Assembly (NCBI GenBank): GCA_023248415.1
Contig: JAHFEP010000001.1
Location: 9,698-18,243, forward strand
Direction of reading: 5' to 3'
From: Nitrospirota bacterium
Lineage (GTDB): Bacteria > Nitrospirota > CAKKRA01 > 9FT-COMBO-42-15
DNA: 8,546 bases
Shown here piece after piece: positions 1 to 6,540 of the stretch; within the stretch, counting starts at the first letter, position 1, and each line of letters starts with the position of its first letter. Under the pieces are notes generated by a model. The model saw only the letters and a program-made list of their open reading frames with translations, was not told where the DNA came from and did not search any database. The translations under genes and the position numbers were made by a program.

Positions 1-404
1 AAGGCAGGGCTCTTTCCTCCTGTTGAAACTGCAATGGTTAAATCGCCTCTGCTTATCAAAGAAGGAACTATGAAATTTGAATCATCTGGCTTATCTACAA
101 TATTTAAAAGGCATTTGTACTTGTTTGCAGCAGCAAAAACAGCCTTATTAGCCTCTCTGTTATTTGTAGCAGCAACAACAAGAAAGGCATCCTTAATATC
201 CTTATCCTCGTATCTCTTTTTTATATATCTAAGCTTTTTTTTCTTTGCAAGCCCTATTAGTTTTGAAGTAACCTCCGGACTTATAACCCATACATCTGCA
301 TCGCAGGATAGAAGCGTAACAGCCTTCCGTTCTGCCACACTGCCGCCGCCGATTACAACACATTTTTTATTTTTCAGGTCAAGAAAGATTGGATAGTAGC
401 GCAT
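1..404 (-). CDS. Precorrin-2 dehydrogenase (siroheme synthase N-terminal domain), partial
   Basis: The first 134 residues of an NAD-dependent precorrin-2 dehydrogenase, the SirC/Met8p/CysG N-terminal type; the C-terminal part lies beyond the left edge. The family oxidises precorrin-2 to sirohydrochlorin in the cytoplasm, and some members also insert iron to give siroheme. The start MRYYPIFLDLKNKKCVVIGG is typical. The Rossmann dinucleotide motif GGGSVAERKA lies at residues 19-28. NIVDKP at 101-106 places Asp104 where Salmonella CysG has its catalytic Asp104, and VPSLISRGDLTIAVSTGGKSP at 113-133 is the family's conserved region. The ATG at 404-402 directly follows the bamD TAA (407-405), with a weak AAAGG ribosome-binding site inside the end of bamD, so translational coupling is likely. 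Whether a methyltransferase domain is fused downstream cannot be seen. The family call is firm; the choice among sirC, MET8-like or cysG is open. Confidence 0.93.
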   Translation of the reverse strand, partial: MRYYPIFLDLKNKKCVVIGGGSVAERKAVTLLSCDADVWVISPEVTSKLIGLAKKKKLRYIKKRYEDKDIKDAFLVVAATNNREANKAVFAAANKYKCLLNIVDKPDDSNFIVPSLISRGDLTIAVSTGGKSPA

Positions 405-1103
405 TTATGCCTTTATCTTAGATAAGAGCCTCTTTGCATCCCTTTTATATTTTGTATCAGGATAACGTTTTAAAAGCTCCTGAAGGGTCTGGCGGGCGGA
501 GTTTACATCCTTTAATTTTATATATGCAACACTCAGATAATAGAGGGCATCCTCACTGAATTTTGTATCAGGATAGTCCTTTGCAACCTGTTTAAAACGG
601 CTTGCTGCAGCAGGATATGACGACTTCTTATAATAAAATTTCCCAACATAGAAGTAATGCTCTGACAGCCTCTCCATGCACATATCTGCCTTTATCTTTG
701 CGTCTTCCCTGTATGAGCTGCGTGGATAATCAGACAGAACCTTTTTAAATGCGTCAAGCGCCTTTATAACAGGCTCAGGGTCCCTGTCCACCTCCTTCAT
801 CTGATTAAAATAGCCCATGCCTATCCTGTACTGTGCATAGCCTGCGAGCTTATGCGCAGGATGTATCTTAATAAATCTCTTGTACTCCTCAATTGCCTCT
901 GGATATGACTTATTTACATAATATGCCTCTGCCCTCTGCATAAGAAGAACAGGGTCATAATTAAGCTCAATGCTCTCTTCTGGTATCTTAACCTGCTCTT
1001 CTTTGCCAAAGAGGCTTGAAAGGTCAACGGATGACTCAGACCTTGAGCCTGAACAGCCTGCAAGAAAGGAAATTAATATGATGCAAAAAATAGTATATCT
1101 CAT
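405..1103 (-). CDS. bamD: Outer membrane assembly lipoprotein BamD
   Basis: A 232-residue lipoprotein of the BamD/YfiO/ComL family, a periplasmic-side subunit of the BAM complex that works with BamA to fold beta-barrels into the outer membrane. Residues 1-16 form a lipoprotein signal peptide ending in the lipobox LAGC, with Cys17 as the lipidation site. A short low-complexity linker (about 18-50) follows, then TPR-like helical pairs. Clear repeats are AEAYYVNKSYPEAIEEYKRF (58-77), FYVGKFYYKKSSYPAAASRF (151-170) and the pair around YLSVAYIKLKDVNSARQTLQ (189-208). The length is close to E. coli BamD (about 245). The ATG at 1103 has a close AGAGGAG site at 1113-1107 that overlaps the TAG stop of the preceding DUF2283 gene, and the intergenic gap is 8 bp. 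The gene is therefore probably co-transcribed with, and translationally linked to, the DUF4258/DUF2283 pair upstream and the siroheme gene downstream. Confidence 0.9.
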   Translation of the reverse strand: MRYTIFCIILISFLAGCSGSRSESSVDLSSLFGKEEQVKIPEESIELNYDPVLLMQRAEAYYVNKSYPEAIEEYKRFIKIHPAHKLAGYAQYRIGMGYFNQMKEVDRDPEPVIKALDAFKKVLSDYPRSSYREDAKIKADMCMERLSEHYFYVGKFYYKKSSYPAAASRFKQVAKDYPDTKFSEDALYYLSVAYIKLKDVNSARQTLQELLKRYPDTKYKRDAKRLLSKIKA

Positions 1104-1111
1104 CAGCTCCT

Positions 1112-1330
1112 CTACTTTACTGCCTCTACTGGAAGATTTTCTATATTTATATTTACAATATCAGACAGGTTAAACCGCTGACTCACATCAAGAACCTCTA
1201 TTCCTATCAGTTGACCTTTTTCATCAAAATCTACCACAACTCCATCCTCTATCTCTTTGCTCTTTGCCACATATTCTTCTTTAAAATACACATATATTGC
1301 ATCAGCTTCTTTGCTATACTCTATCTTCAT
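1112..1330 (-). CDS. DUF2283 family small protein (possible antitoxin)
   Basis: A 72-residue acidic protein matching the DUF2283 pattern: an N-terminal MKIEYSKEADAIYVYF strand, then VVVDFDEKGQLIGIEVLDVS in the middle. The function is not established; family members often sit next to DUF4258 or similar small basic proteins, which suggests an antitoxin or partner role. I place the start at the ATG at 1330-1328 rather than at the TTG one codon upstream. The GGGAGG site (1342-1337) is 6 nt from the ATG but only 3 nt from the TTG. The ATG also shares one base with the TGA of the upstream gene (TGATG), a classic translational-coupling junction. The gene ends 8 bp before bamD. It has no membrane segment or signal peptide and is probably cytoplasmic. 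Confidence 0.8.
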   Translation of the reverse strand: MKIEYSKEADAIYVYFKEEYVAKSKEIEDGVVVDFDEKGQLIGIEVLDVSQRFNLSDIVNINIENLPVEAVK

Positions 1331-1560
1331 CAATTACCTCCCTTATCTACTACACTTATAATCAAGATTTCTTCTGAGAATTCCTTATAAGTTACTTTCA
1401 AATATCTCTGACCAATTCTCTTATAAAGATTAATCCTTCCCTTTATTGATTGTTCATTCTTATCTGGCTCATTCATAACAGATAAAACATCTTCTTCTGA
1501 AATCTTTCTCCATTTCATCCTTCGTCTGGCATGTCTGTCAAATCTTATTGGTTTGTTCAT
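1330..1560 (-). CDS. DUF4258 family small basic protein (possible toxin)
   Basis: A 76-residue basic protein with the DUF4258 signature FDRHARRRMKWRKISEEDV (residues 7-25), followed by EPDKNEQSIKGRINLYKRIG and a beta-rich tail QRYLKVTYKEFSEEILIISV. DUF4258 proteins are thought to share a small RelE/BrnT-like alpha-beta fold. Toxin activity is inferred here from fold type, charge, size and pairing with DUF2283; no catalytic residue can be confirmed. The ATG at 1560-1558 has no clear Shine-Dalgarno sequence. A candidate promoter on this strand (TTGATA at 1601-1596, TATTCT at 1578-1573) would start transcription only about 5 nt before the ATG. The GGGAGG site for the next gene is embedded in the codons for its last residues (GGN). 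It is first in the operon leading to bamD. Confidence 0.78.
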   Translation of the reverse strand: MNKPIRFDRHARRRMKWRKISEEDVLSVMNEPDKNEQSIKGRINLYKRIGQRYLKVTYKEFSEEILIISVVDKGGN

Positions 1561-1572
1561 TTAATATATCTC

Positions 1573-1601
1573 AGAATACCAAAAATCAGTGTTAATATCA
1601 A
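1573..1601 (-). promoter_or_regulatory. Candidate sigma70-type promoter for the DUF4258-DUF2283-bamD operon
   Basis: On the minus strand, TTGATA (1601-1596, 5 of 6 to consensus) is followed after 17 bp by TATTCT (1578-1573, 4 of 6). The predicted start would be near 1566, about 5 nt before the DUF4258 ATG, consistent with the lack of a ribosome-binding site there. An alternative is TTGTCA (1622-1617) with GATATT 17 bp downstream, whose -35 overlaps the fabH -35 element. The choice between them is uncertain. Confidence 0.4.
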
Positions 1602-1615
1602 TCTTTTTCTTGTGT

Positions 1616-1643
1616 TTGACAAAATCTGCATTAATGTTATAAT
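1616..1643 (+). promoter_or_regulatory. Consensus sigma70-type promoter driving leaderless fabH
   Basis: TTGACA (1616-1621) and TATAAT (1638-1643) both match the consensus exactly, with a 16-bp spacer. Start-site spacing of about 7 nt after the -10 element puts transcription initiation at about 1650-1651, on or next to the fabH ATG at 1651. The intervening bases are an A-rich run with no Shine-Dalgarno sequence, so the transcript is expected to be leaderless. Both hexamers and the spacing are read directly; the start site is inferred. Confidence 0.8.
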
Positions 1644-1650
1644 AAAAAAA

Positions 1651-2625
1651 ATGACGGGTTCATCAGAGGTCTATTCAGAGATAATCGGCACTGGCTCATA
1701 TATACCTGAAAGGGTTGTAACAAATAAAGAGATAGAAGATGCAATTTCAGTTGATTCAGGCTGGATAGAAAAAAGGACAGGCATAATAACAAGGCGTTTT
1801 GCAGCAGCAAATGAGGCATCTTCAGACCTTGCAGCAAAGGCAGCAAAAAATGCATTGAAAACAGCAGGGGTCAAGGCAGAAGATATAGATGTGATTATTG
1901 TGTCCACAACATCCCCTGACATGCCATTTCCTGCTACTGCCTGTTTTGTCCAGAATAAGCTCGGGGCAAGGAATGCCTTTGCCTTTGACATATCTGCATC
2001 CTGTGCGGGATTTTTGTATACCCTCTCAGCAGGAGACCAGTTTATTAAAGGAGGCATGGCAGAAAGAGCGCTTATAATTGCATCAGAGGTAAAATCAAGG
2101 TTTATTAATCCCAGAAATCCTGATACATATATTTTATTTGGAGACGGCGCTGGCGCAGTAGTGTTGAAAAAGTCAAAAGGTAAAGGGGGAGGGGGGATTA
2201 TATCCGTGCAAATGCATACTGACGGCACACTGGGAAATCTAATTCAACTTCCTGCAGCATGGTCAAGGATACTCCCTATCACAATTCACATGGACGGAAA
2301 CAGGGTCTTCAGACATGCAGTAAAAAAACTTGAAGAATCAATAATGGAAACGTTAAAATTAAACAGGCTCAACATATCTGATATAGAGCTGTTTATACTC
2401 CATCAGGCAAATTTAAGGATATTGGAAAGGGTTGCAGAGAGGCTTTGTATACCATCAGACAAGATGCTTGTTACAATTGACAGATTCGGAAATACATCAT
2501 CGGCATCCATACCAATGGCGCTTGATATTGCGGCAAGAGAAAAAGGGATCAAAAAGGATTCGCTTATTATCCTTGCAGCCTTTGGAGGCGGGCTTGGATG
2601 GGGTTCGGCTTTGATAAGGTGGTAA
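1651..2625 (+). CDS. fabH: 3-oxoacyl-ACP synthase III (KAS III, FabH)
   Basis: A 324-residue cytoplasmic condensing enzyme that starts fatty-acid synthesis by joining an acyl-CoA (usually acetyl-CoA) to malonyl-ACP. The thiolase-fold catalytic triad is visible: Cys118 in DISASCAGFLYTL, His251 in ILHQANLRI and Asn281 in RFGNTSSASIPMAL (E. coli Cys112, His244, Asn274). The ends IIGTGSYIPERVVTN and AAFGGGLGWGSALIRW are typical. The frame is open upstream to 1531, but residues encoded there (KSYWFVHLIYLRI and following) do not resemble FabH. A consensus promoter also lies inside that extension, so the ATG at 1651 is the start, giving the usual family length and a leaderless mRNA. An unusual glycine/lysine stretch, KSKGKGGGG (174-182), is encoded by a G-rich run at 2185-2196. 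The gene leads a short operon with the next two genes; AAGGTGG near its end serves as the next ribosome-binding site. Confidence 0.96.
   Translation: MTGSSEVYSEIIGTGSYIPERVVTNKEIEDAISVDSGWIEKRTGIITRRFAAANEASSDLAAKAAKNALKTAGVKAEDIDVIIVSTTSPDMPFPATACFVQNKLGARNAFAFDISASCAGFLYTLSAGDQFIKGGMAERALIIASEVKSRFINPRNPDTYILFGDGAGAVVLKKSKGKGGGGIISVQMHTDGTLGNLIQLPAAWSRILPITIHMDGNRVFRHAVKKLEESIMETLKLNRLNISDIELFILHQANLRILERVAERLCIPSDKMLVTIDRFGNTSSASIPMALDIAAREKGIKKDSLIILAAFGGGLGWGSALIRW
2185..2196 (+). repeat. Interrupted poly-G tract (G5-A-G6) inside fabH
   Basis: Five G, one A and six G in a row encode part of the KGKGGGG segment of FabH (about residues 176-182). Such runs are prone to replication slippage and sequencing indels, but the reading frame is intact here. 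Confidence 0.7.
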
Positions 2626-2632
2626 TTATAAA

Positions 2633-3352
2633 ATGAGAAAATTTACAATTTTCATTTTAATAATTTTATCCCTATTGTCGCATGAAGACTCCCTCGCCCA
2701 ATCCAATGAGGGCATAGTCGGCAAGATAGAGGAATTCATTTTGCCGCCTAAAATAGAAGAAAAGGAGAAAAAGGTTGAACCGCAAACTGATATTGACAAT
2801 CTTTTAATTAATGAAGCGATTTCTATCGCATTGGAAAATTTAGTTGCGCTAAGAGAGGCAGAGGACGAAATAAAAAGAACAAAGAATAAGCTCGGCGAAG
2901 AAACGGTGTGGAACTGGCTCAGGCCGAATGTCTCTTTAAGCACAGGATGGGATAAGGAAAGGGGCGAACCTGATGTCTCTGTACATGCAGGTGTGGACTT
3001 AAGGGATATAATGGGCGCTGGGAAAAGACGTGTTGCAAATCTCAGGCTTGATTTGGAACTTGCAGAGGCAAGATTAAATAAGATAAAAAACTCAATTGTC
3101 ACTACTGTTAAAAGGGTATATCAGGACTATCAGCTTAGCAAGGAAAAGGTAAAGCTCATGGAGGAAATGGCAGGACAGAGCGATGAGTTAAAGGGGATAT
3201 TGGAAAAAGGGATTAAAGAGGGAAAGGTAAAGACAGATACCATACTTGTAATAAATTTTACATTAAATCAGAACAGGATGAATCTGATAGTAGCAAAGCA
3301 GGACATGCTAAGGGCACAAATGCAGTTGATGGAGGCATTGAATATACAGTGA
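2633..3352 (+). CDS. Half-length TolC-family exported protein
   Basis: A 239-residue exported protein that resembles one structural repeat of a TolC/outer-membrane efflux protein. Residues 1-22 are a signal peptide (basic MRK, hydrophobic FTIFILIILSLL, likely cleavage SLA|Q). After a charged linker (about 30-52) come a helix like the family N-terminus (INEAISIALENLVALREAED, 59-78), two beta-strand-like stretches (NVSLSTGWD and DVSVHAGVDL), then a GAGKRRVANLRLDLELAEAR turn. Two long coiled-coil helices continue to the end (about 135-239), ending in MQLMEALNIQ. Full TolC proteins are about 420-480 residues with two such repeats; only one is present and there is no second half nearby. It may oligomerise to a barrel or be a periplasmic coiled-coil relative. 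AAGGTGG (2616-2622) precedes the ATG by 10 nt, inside the end of fabH; the stop overlaps the next gene by 4 bp. Confidence 0.72.
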   Translation: MRKFTIFILIILSLLSHEDSLAQSNEGIVGKIEEFILPPKIEEKEKKVEPQTDIDNLLINEAISIALENLVALREAEDEIKRTKNKLGEETVWNWLRPNVSLSTGWDKERGEPDVSVHAGVDLRDIMGAGKRRVANLRLDLELAEARLNKIKNSIVTTVKRVYQDYQLSKEKVKLMEEMAGQSDELKGILEKGIKEGKVKTDTILVINFTLNQNRMNLIVAKQDMLRAQMQLMEALNIQ

Positions 3353-3750
3353 CAAAGATTATCTTGCAGGGCGATAATAAATGCTTTGTCTGCGGAAAGA
3401 AAAATCCGGATGGCTTACAGCTTGATTTTATAATAAACAGGGAAGATGAAAGCATATCAACAGAATTCACGCCAACCAAGACATATCAGGGTTTTGTAGA
3501 TATTATCCACGGAGGGATTATCACGACTGTCCTTGATGAGGCGATGGTAAAGCTTGCGTTTGAACTCGGCATAAATGCTGTAACAGCAAAGATGGAGACG
3601 AAGTTTAGAAAACCTGTTTTTTCAGGCGAGAGCTTAAAGATTACAGGCAGAATTCTGAAAAAGGATAAAAAGTGGGTAGAGGCAGAGGCAGCAGCATACA
3701 AAGACGAAACCATTGTTGCAGAGGCAAAGGGACTATTGATTAGGGTGTAG
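3349..3750 (+). CDS. PaaI-family hotdog-fold thioesterase
   Basis: A 133-residue hotdog-fold protein of the PaaI/acyl-CoA thioesterase superfamily, expected to hydrolyse an acyl-CoA or acyl-ACP thioester in the cytoplasm. The N-terminus has the subfamily motif CFVCGKKNPDGLQLDF (12-27). VDIIHGGIITTVLDEAM (50-66) holds the HGG turn (His54-Gly56) and the conserved acidic pair Asp63/Glu64 of the active-site helix. TKFRKPVFSGESLKITGRI (84-102) is the typical central strand region. It starts at GTG 3349, overlapping the TGA of the preceding gene as GTGA, with GGAGG (3331-3335) 13 nt upstream; this is distant but supported by coupling. It shares the fabH operon, so a lipid or fatty-acyl role is plausible, but the substrate cannot be read from sequence. 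Only 9 bp separate its stop from that of the convergent kinase gene. Confidence 0.88.
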   Translation: MTKIILQGDNKCFVCGKKNPDGLQLDFIINREDESISTEFTPTKTYQGFVDIIHGGIITTVLDEAMVKLAFELGINAVTAKMETKFRKPVFSGESLKITGRILKKDKKWVEAEAAAYKDETIVAEAKGLLIRV

Positions 3751-3751
3751 A

Positions 3752-3779
3752 TTTAGCCTTTAGCCTTTAGCCCTTAGCC
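3752..3779. repeat. Four-copy tandem heptamer TTTAGCC
   Basis: Three exact TTTAGCC copies (3752-3758, 3759-3765, 3766-3772) are followed by CTTAGCC (3773-3779). The array spans the convergent gene junction and, on the minus strand, encodes the last residues of the histidine kinase (RLRAKG) and its stop codon. It is a slippage-prone microsatellite. Confidence 0.9.
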
Positions 3780-6540
3780 TATCATTCGGCACAAACATCT
3801 TCACCACAAACCTCCCCTCCCCTCTTCTCTCCATGTTAATCCAGCCCTTATATGTCTTTAATATATCCCTCGTCTCTGCAAGACTGACAGGCCCTACAGC
3901 ATGCAGGGATTCTTCGTGAACAACCCCTGCTTTATTTCTGCCCCCTGTTGAAAAAAGAACCGAAGGTGTGGCCATGTGCATCGCCCTGTCAGTATTTTCT
4001 ATTTCAAGGATATAACCATTAGTATCATCGTGCAATAATACCTTTACCTCTTCCCATTTTTTAGAATATCTTACAGAGTTATTAATAAGATTTATTAAAA
4101 TCCCCCTTAAGACCTCCTTGTCTGCCTTTATAGTTTTAGCCTCTTCACCTTTTGCTTCAAAGATAATACTAACATCCTTCTGCCTTGCCTCTGCCTCAAA
4201 CATGCCTATAACACCCTGAACCAACTGGCTCATGTCAAGTGAGACAATTTTCATATCTTTCACTTTTTCAGGAACAGGCCTGACCGGCAAAATGAAATAA
4301 AATGTGCTGCCTTTGCCTGATTCTGACTCAAACCATATAGCGCCGCCTAAGAATTCAACAAGCCTCTTTGTCAGGGCAAGACCCAGACCTGTGCCTTCAA
4401 AGCTCCTTGACAGAGAACCGTCCACCTGTTCAAAGGGCTTGAAGATTTTGTCATGGTCCTTTTTATCTATGCCTATGCCGGTGTCTTTAACGCTGATTTG
4501 AATATAGTCAGAATCATCCTTCAAACTCTTCGTCATTACTGCCTTTACAGCAACCCTGCCTTCCTCTGGCGTGAATTTAACTGCATTTGCAAGGAGGTTA
4601 TATATTATCTGTTTAACCTTTGTCCTGTCAGAGACAATGGATGATACATCCTGAGCAATATCAATGCCGAGGCTGAGCTTCTTTTTAAGAATTGCGTGGC
4701 TCATAACAGATACAGCTTCATCAAAGATTACCTCAACAGAAAAATCCTCAAAATTGGTGGTCATCCTGCCTGCCTCTATCTTTGAAAAATCCAGTATCTC
4801 ATTTATTATCTCAAGGAGGTGTCTGCCGCTTGTGTAGATATTTGATGCATATTTTTTATCCTTCTCATCAAGATGGGCTGTATCAAGGAGAAGCTCTGAA
4901 AAACCGATTACAGAATTCAATGGTGTCCTCAGCTCATGGCTCATATTTGCAAGGAACTCTGATTTAAGCCTGTCTGCCTCTTTGATGAGGATATTTTGCT
5001 CCTGAAGCTTTTTATACGCATCCCACAGCTCAGCAGTCCGCTTCTTTACCTCATTGTCAAGGACTTCATTGAATCCCATCAGCTCTCTATTCAGTTTTAT
5101 TATATTATCATACATCATTGAATTGCTCATGATTACAGACAGCTCTAACTTAAGCCTCTCAAGCATCTCTATATCCTGAGTGTCAAATGGCTTTAGATTC
5201 TTTTTTCTTCCAATGGTAATCACTGCAATCAACTGATTCTGAAATACCACAGGCACGCACAATTCAGCCCTGAGCCTGGCAAAGAAAGAATCTGCCTCTG
5301 TTTTAACAGAAGCAAGATTTGGGATAAGCGGAATACCCTTCCTCTCAACAACATTATTATATCCTTCAAGCTCAATCAGGAAAGGATTGTCTGCGTCTAT
5401 TGAAATAGATTCTGTCTTATCCATCTGACTGATCAACTGGCCGATTGAGCTACTTACAATCTGCATGGAGATATATTTTGTCCTCTTCTCATTCAGATAA
5501 AGCAGAAAAATATCTTCTGCATAGAATGTCTCTTTAAGAGTGTCGCAGGTAAATCTTGAAAGCTCCTCAATGCCTTTAAGCTTGACGCTCTCATTCACAA
5601 AATCATCTATCACCTTTAAAAGATTGTATCTGCTTCTCTGAAAGAGATGGTCTATATACGGCTGAACTTTTTTTACATAAAGATAGAAAAGGTAGAAAAG
5701 CATTAAGTGGATAACGGTGGTTATTTCTATTGATAATAAGTGCTCCCATATATGCAGCACCCTCATAACAAAATATAAAGGCACAATAACAATAGCAGAT
5801 ACTGTTACCCACATTACTGTTTTATGGAATACTGTCCTGATATCCATTAACCTGTATTTGACAATGGCATAGGCAAGGATAGAGACATATATAGTAATCG
5901 GCAGAAATTCAAATGTATTGATATGAACCTCATACCATGACAGAAATCCTACAAGGCTTGCAAATCCAATAAGAAGGCCAATGAGGATATAGCTCATCTG
6001 CGCCTTTTTTGCCGATGTCTCTGAGTTTTTAAAGGCAGCATAGAAGTTTTTTAAGGTTATAAGTCCATATAATATGAAGACAGAGATATATAAAAAGGCA
6101 AGACTGCCTCCGGTAGGATAATATCCCCATGGGGTTTGATGAACGCCTTTTAAAATAAGGTCAGTAAAAAACCCGTAAAATACAAAAATAGAGAAGAGGA
6201 TGTAGCCTATAAAAAGGAATCTTTTCTCCTCCTTAATCTTATTTAACATGGCAAGGGAAAAGAGATAACCGTTGATAGTTATATATGAAACTGCTAAAAG
6301 AAGATAATATTTTGAGATTAAGGCAGCCGTTTTTTCATTATTTGAAAAAAAAAGAAATGCCTCTGCAAATTGATATAAGCCGATGCTTAGATTAAAGATA
6401 AAATATGAAATATGGGTTAGGGATTTGGGGTTCTTTGATAAAACAAGAAACCCAAGAAAGAACACAAATATACTTGCAATTAACGGAAAGACCGCATAGA
6501 TATTAAAAGAGTAATTTGAGGGATTGAGGATGGAATCCAA
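3760..6540 (-). CDS. Membrane histidine kinase: 7TM/GAF/HisKA/HATPase plus degenerate second HATPase
   Basis: A 926-residue sensor kinase. The N-terminus (1-290) has about nine hydrophobic segments: a histidine-kinase 7TM-type sensor ending at VKYRLMDI (227-234), then two more. A GAF-like domain (about 310-475, with LCVPVVFQNQLIAVITIGRK) and a coiled coil (480-525) follow. HisKA has the phospho-acceptor His535 in SHELRTPLNSVIGFSE. The ATPase core is complete: N-box NLLANAVKF (648-656), G1 DTGIGID (686-692), F-box IFKPFEQVD (699-707), G2 GTGLGLAL (716-723). Residues 760-918 then look like another HATPase: an N-box-like INLINNSVRYS (816-826) is kept, but G1 reads NTDRAM and there is no G2. This part probably binds or regulates rather than hydrolyses. 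The start is TTG 6540, set by GGAGG at 6550-6546 with a 5-nt spacer; no ATG is suitably placed. It has no receiver domain, so the receivers upstream in the cluster are candidate partners. Confidence 0.92.
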   Translation of the reverse strand: MDSILNPSNYSFNIYAVFPLIASIFVFFLGFLVLSKNPKSLTHISYFIFNLSIGLYQFAEAFLFFSNNEKTAALISKYYLLLAVSYITINGYLFSLAMLNKIKEEKRFLFIGYILFSIFVFYGFFTDLILKGVHQTPWGYYPTGGSLAFLYISVFILYGLITLKNFYAAFKNSETSAKKAQMSYILIGLLIGFASLVGFLSWYEVHINTFEFLPITIYVSILAYAIVKYRLMDIRTVFHKTVMWVTVSAIVIVPLYFVMRVLHIWEHLLSIEITTVIHLMLFYLFYLYVKKVQPYIDHLFQRSRYNLLKVIDDFVNESVKLKGIEELSRFTCDTLKETFYAEDIFLLYLNEKRTKYISMQIVSSSIGQLISQMDKTESISIDADNPFLIELEGYNNVVERKGIPLIPNLASVKTEADSFFARLRAELCVPVVFQNQLIAVITIGRKKNLKPFDTQDIEMLERLKLELSVIMSNSMMYDNIIKLNRELMGFNEVLDNEVKKRTAELWDAYKKLQEQNILIKEADRLKSEFLANMSHELRTPLNSVIGFSELLLDTAHLDEKDKKYASNIYTSGRHLLEIINEILDFSKIEAGRMTTNFEDFSVEVIFDEAVSVMSHAILKKKLSLGIDIAQDVSSIVSDRTKVKQIIYNLLANAVKFTPEEGRVAVKAVMTKSLKDDSDYIQISVKDTGIGIDKKDHDKIFKPFEQVDGSLSRSFEGTGLGLALTKRLVEFLGGAIWFESESGKGSTFYFILPVRPVPEKVKDMKIVSLDMSQLVQGVIGMFEAEARQKDVSIIFEAKGEEAKTIKADKEVLRGILINLINNSVRYSKKWEEVKVLLHDDTNGYILEIENTDRAMHMATPSVLFSTGGRNKAGVVHEESLHAVGPVSLAETRDILKTYKGWINMERRGEGRFVVKMFVPNDRLRAKG

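Noticed and set aside
34..396. Open frame on the plus strand with a hydrophobic middle
   Set aside because: It is antisense to the clearly conserved precorrin-2 dehydrogenase and has no recognisable features of its own.
1331..1333. TTG start for the DUF2283 gene
   Set aside because: It is only 3 nt from the GGGAGG site. The ATG at 1330 has the right spacing and forms a TGATG coupling junction.
1531..1650. In-frame upstream extension of fabH by 40 codons
   Set aside because: The extension does not resemble FabH, contains a consensus promoter and overlaps the start of the divergent DUF4258 gene. The ATG at 1651 gives normal family length.
1671..2228. 185-codon open frame on the minus strand inside fabH
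   Set aside because: It lies antisense to conserved FabH sequence, and its low-complexity Ala/Ser/Pro-rich content is typical of shadow frames.
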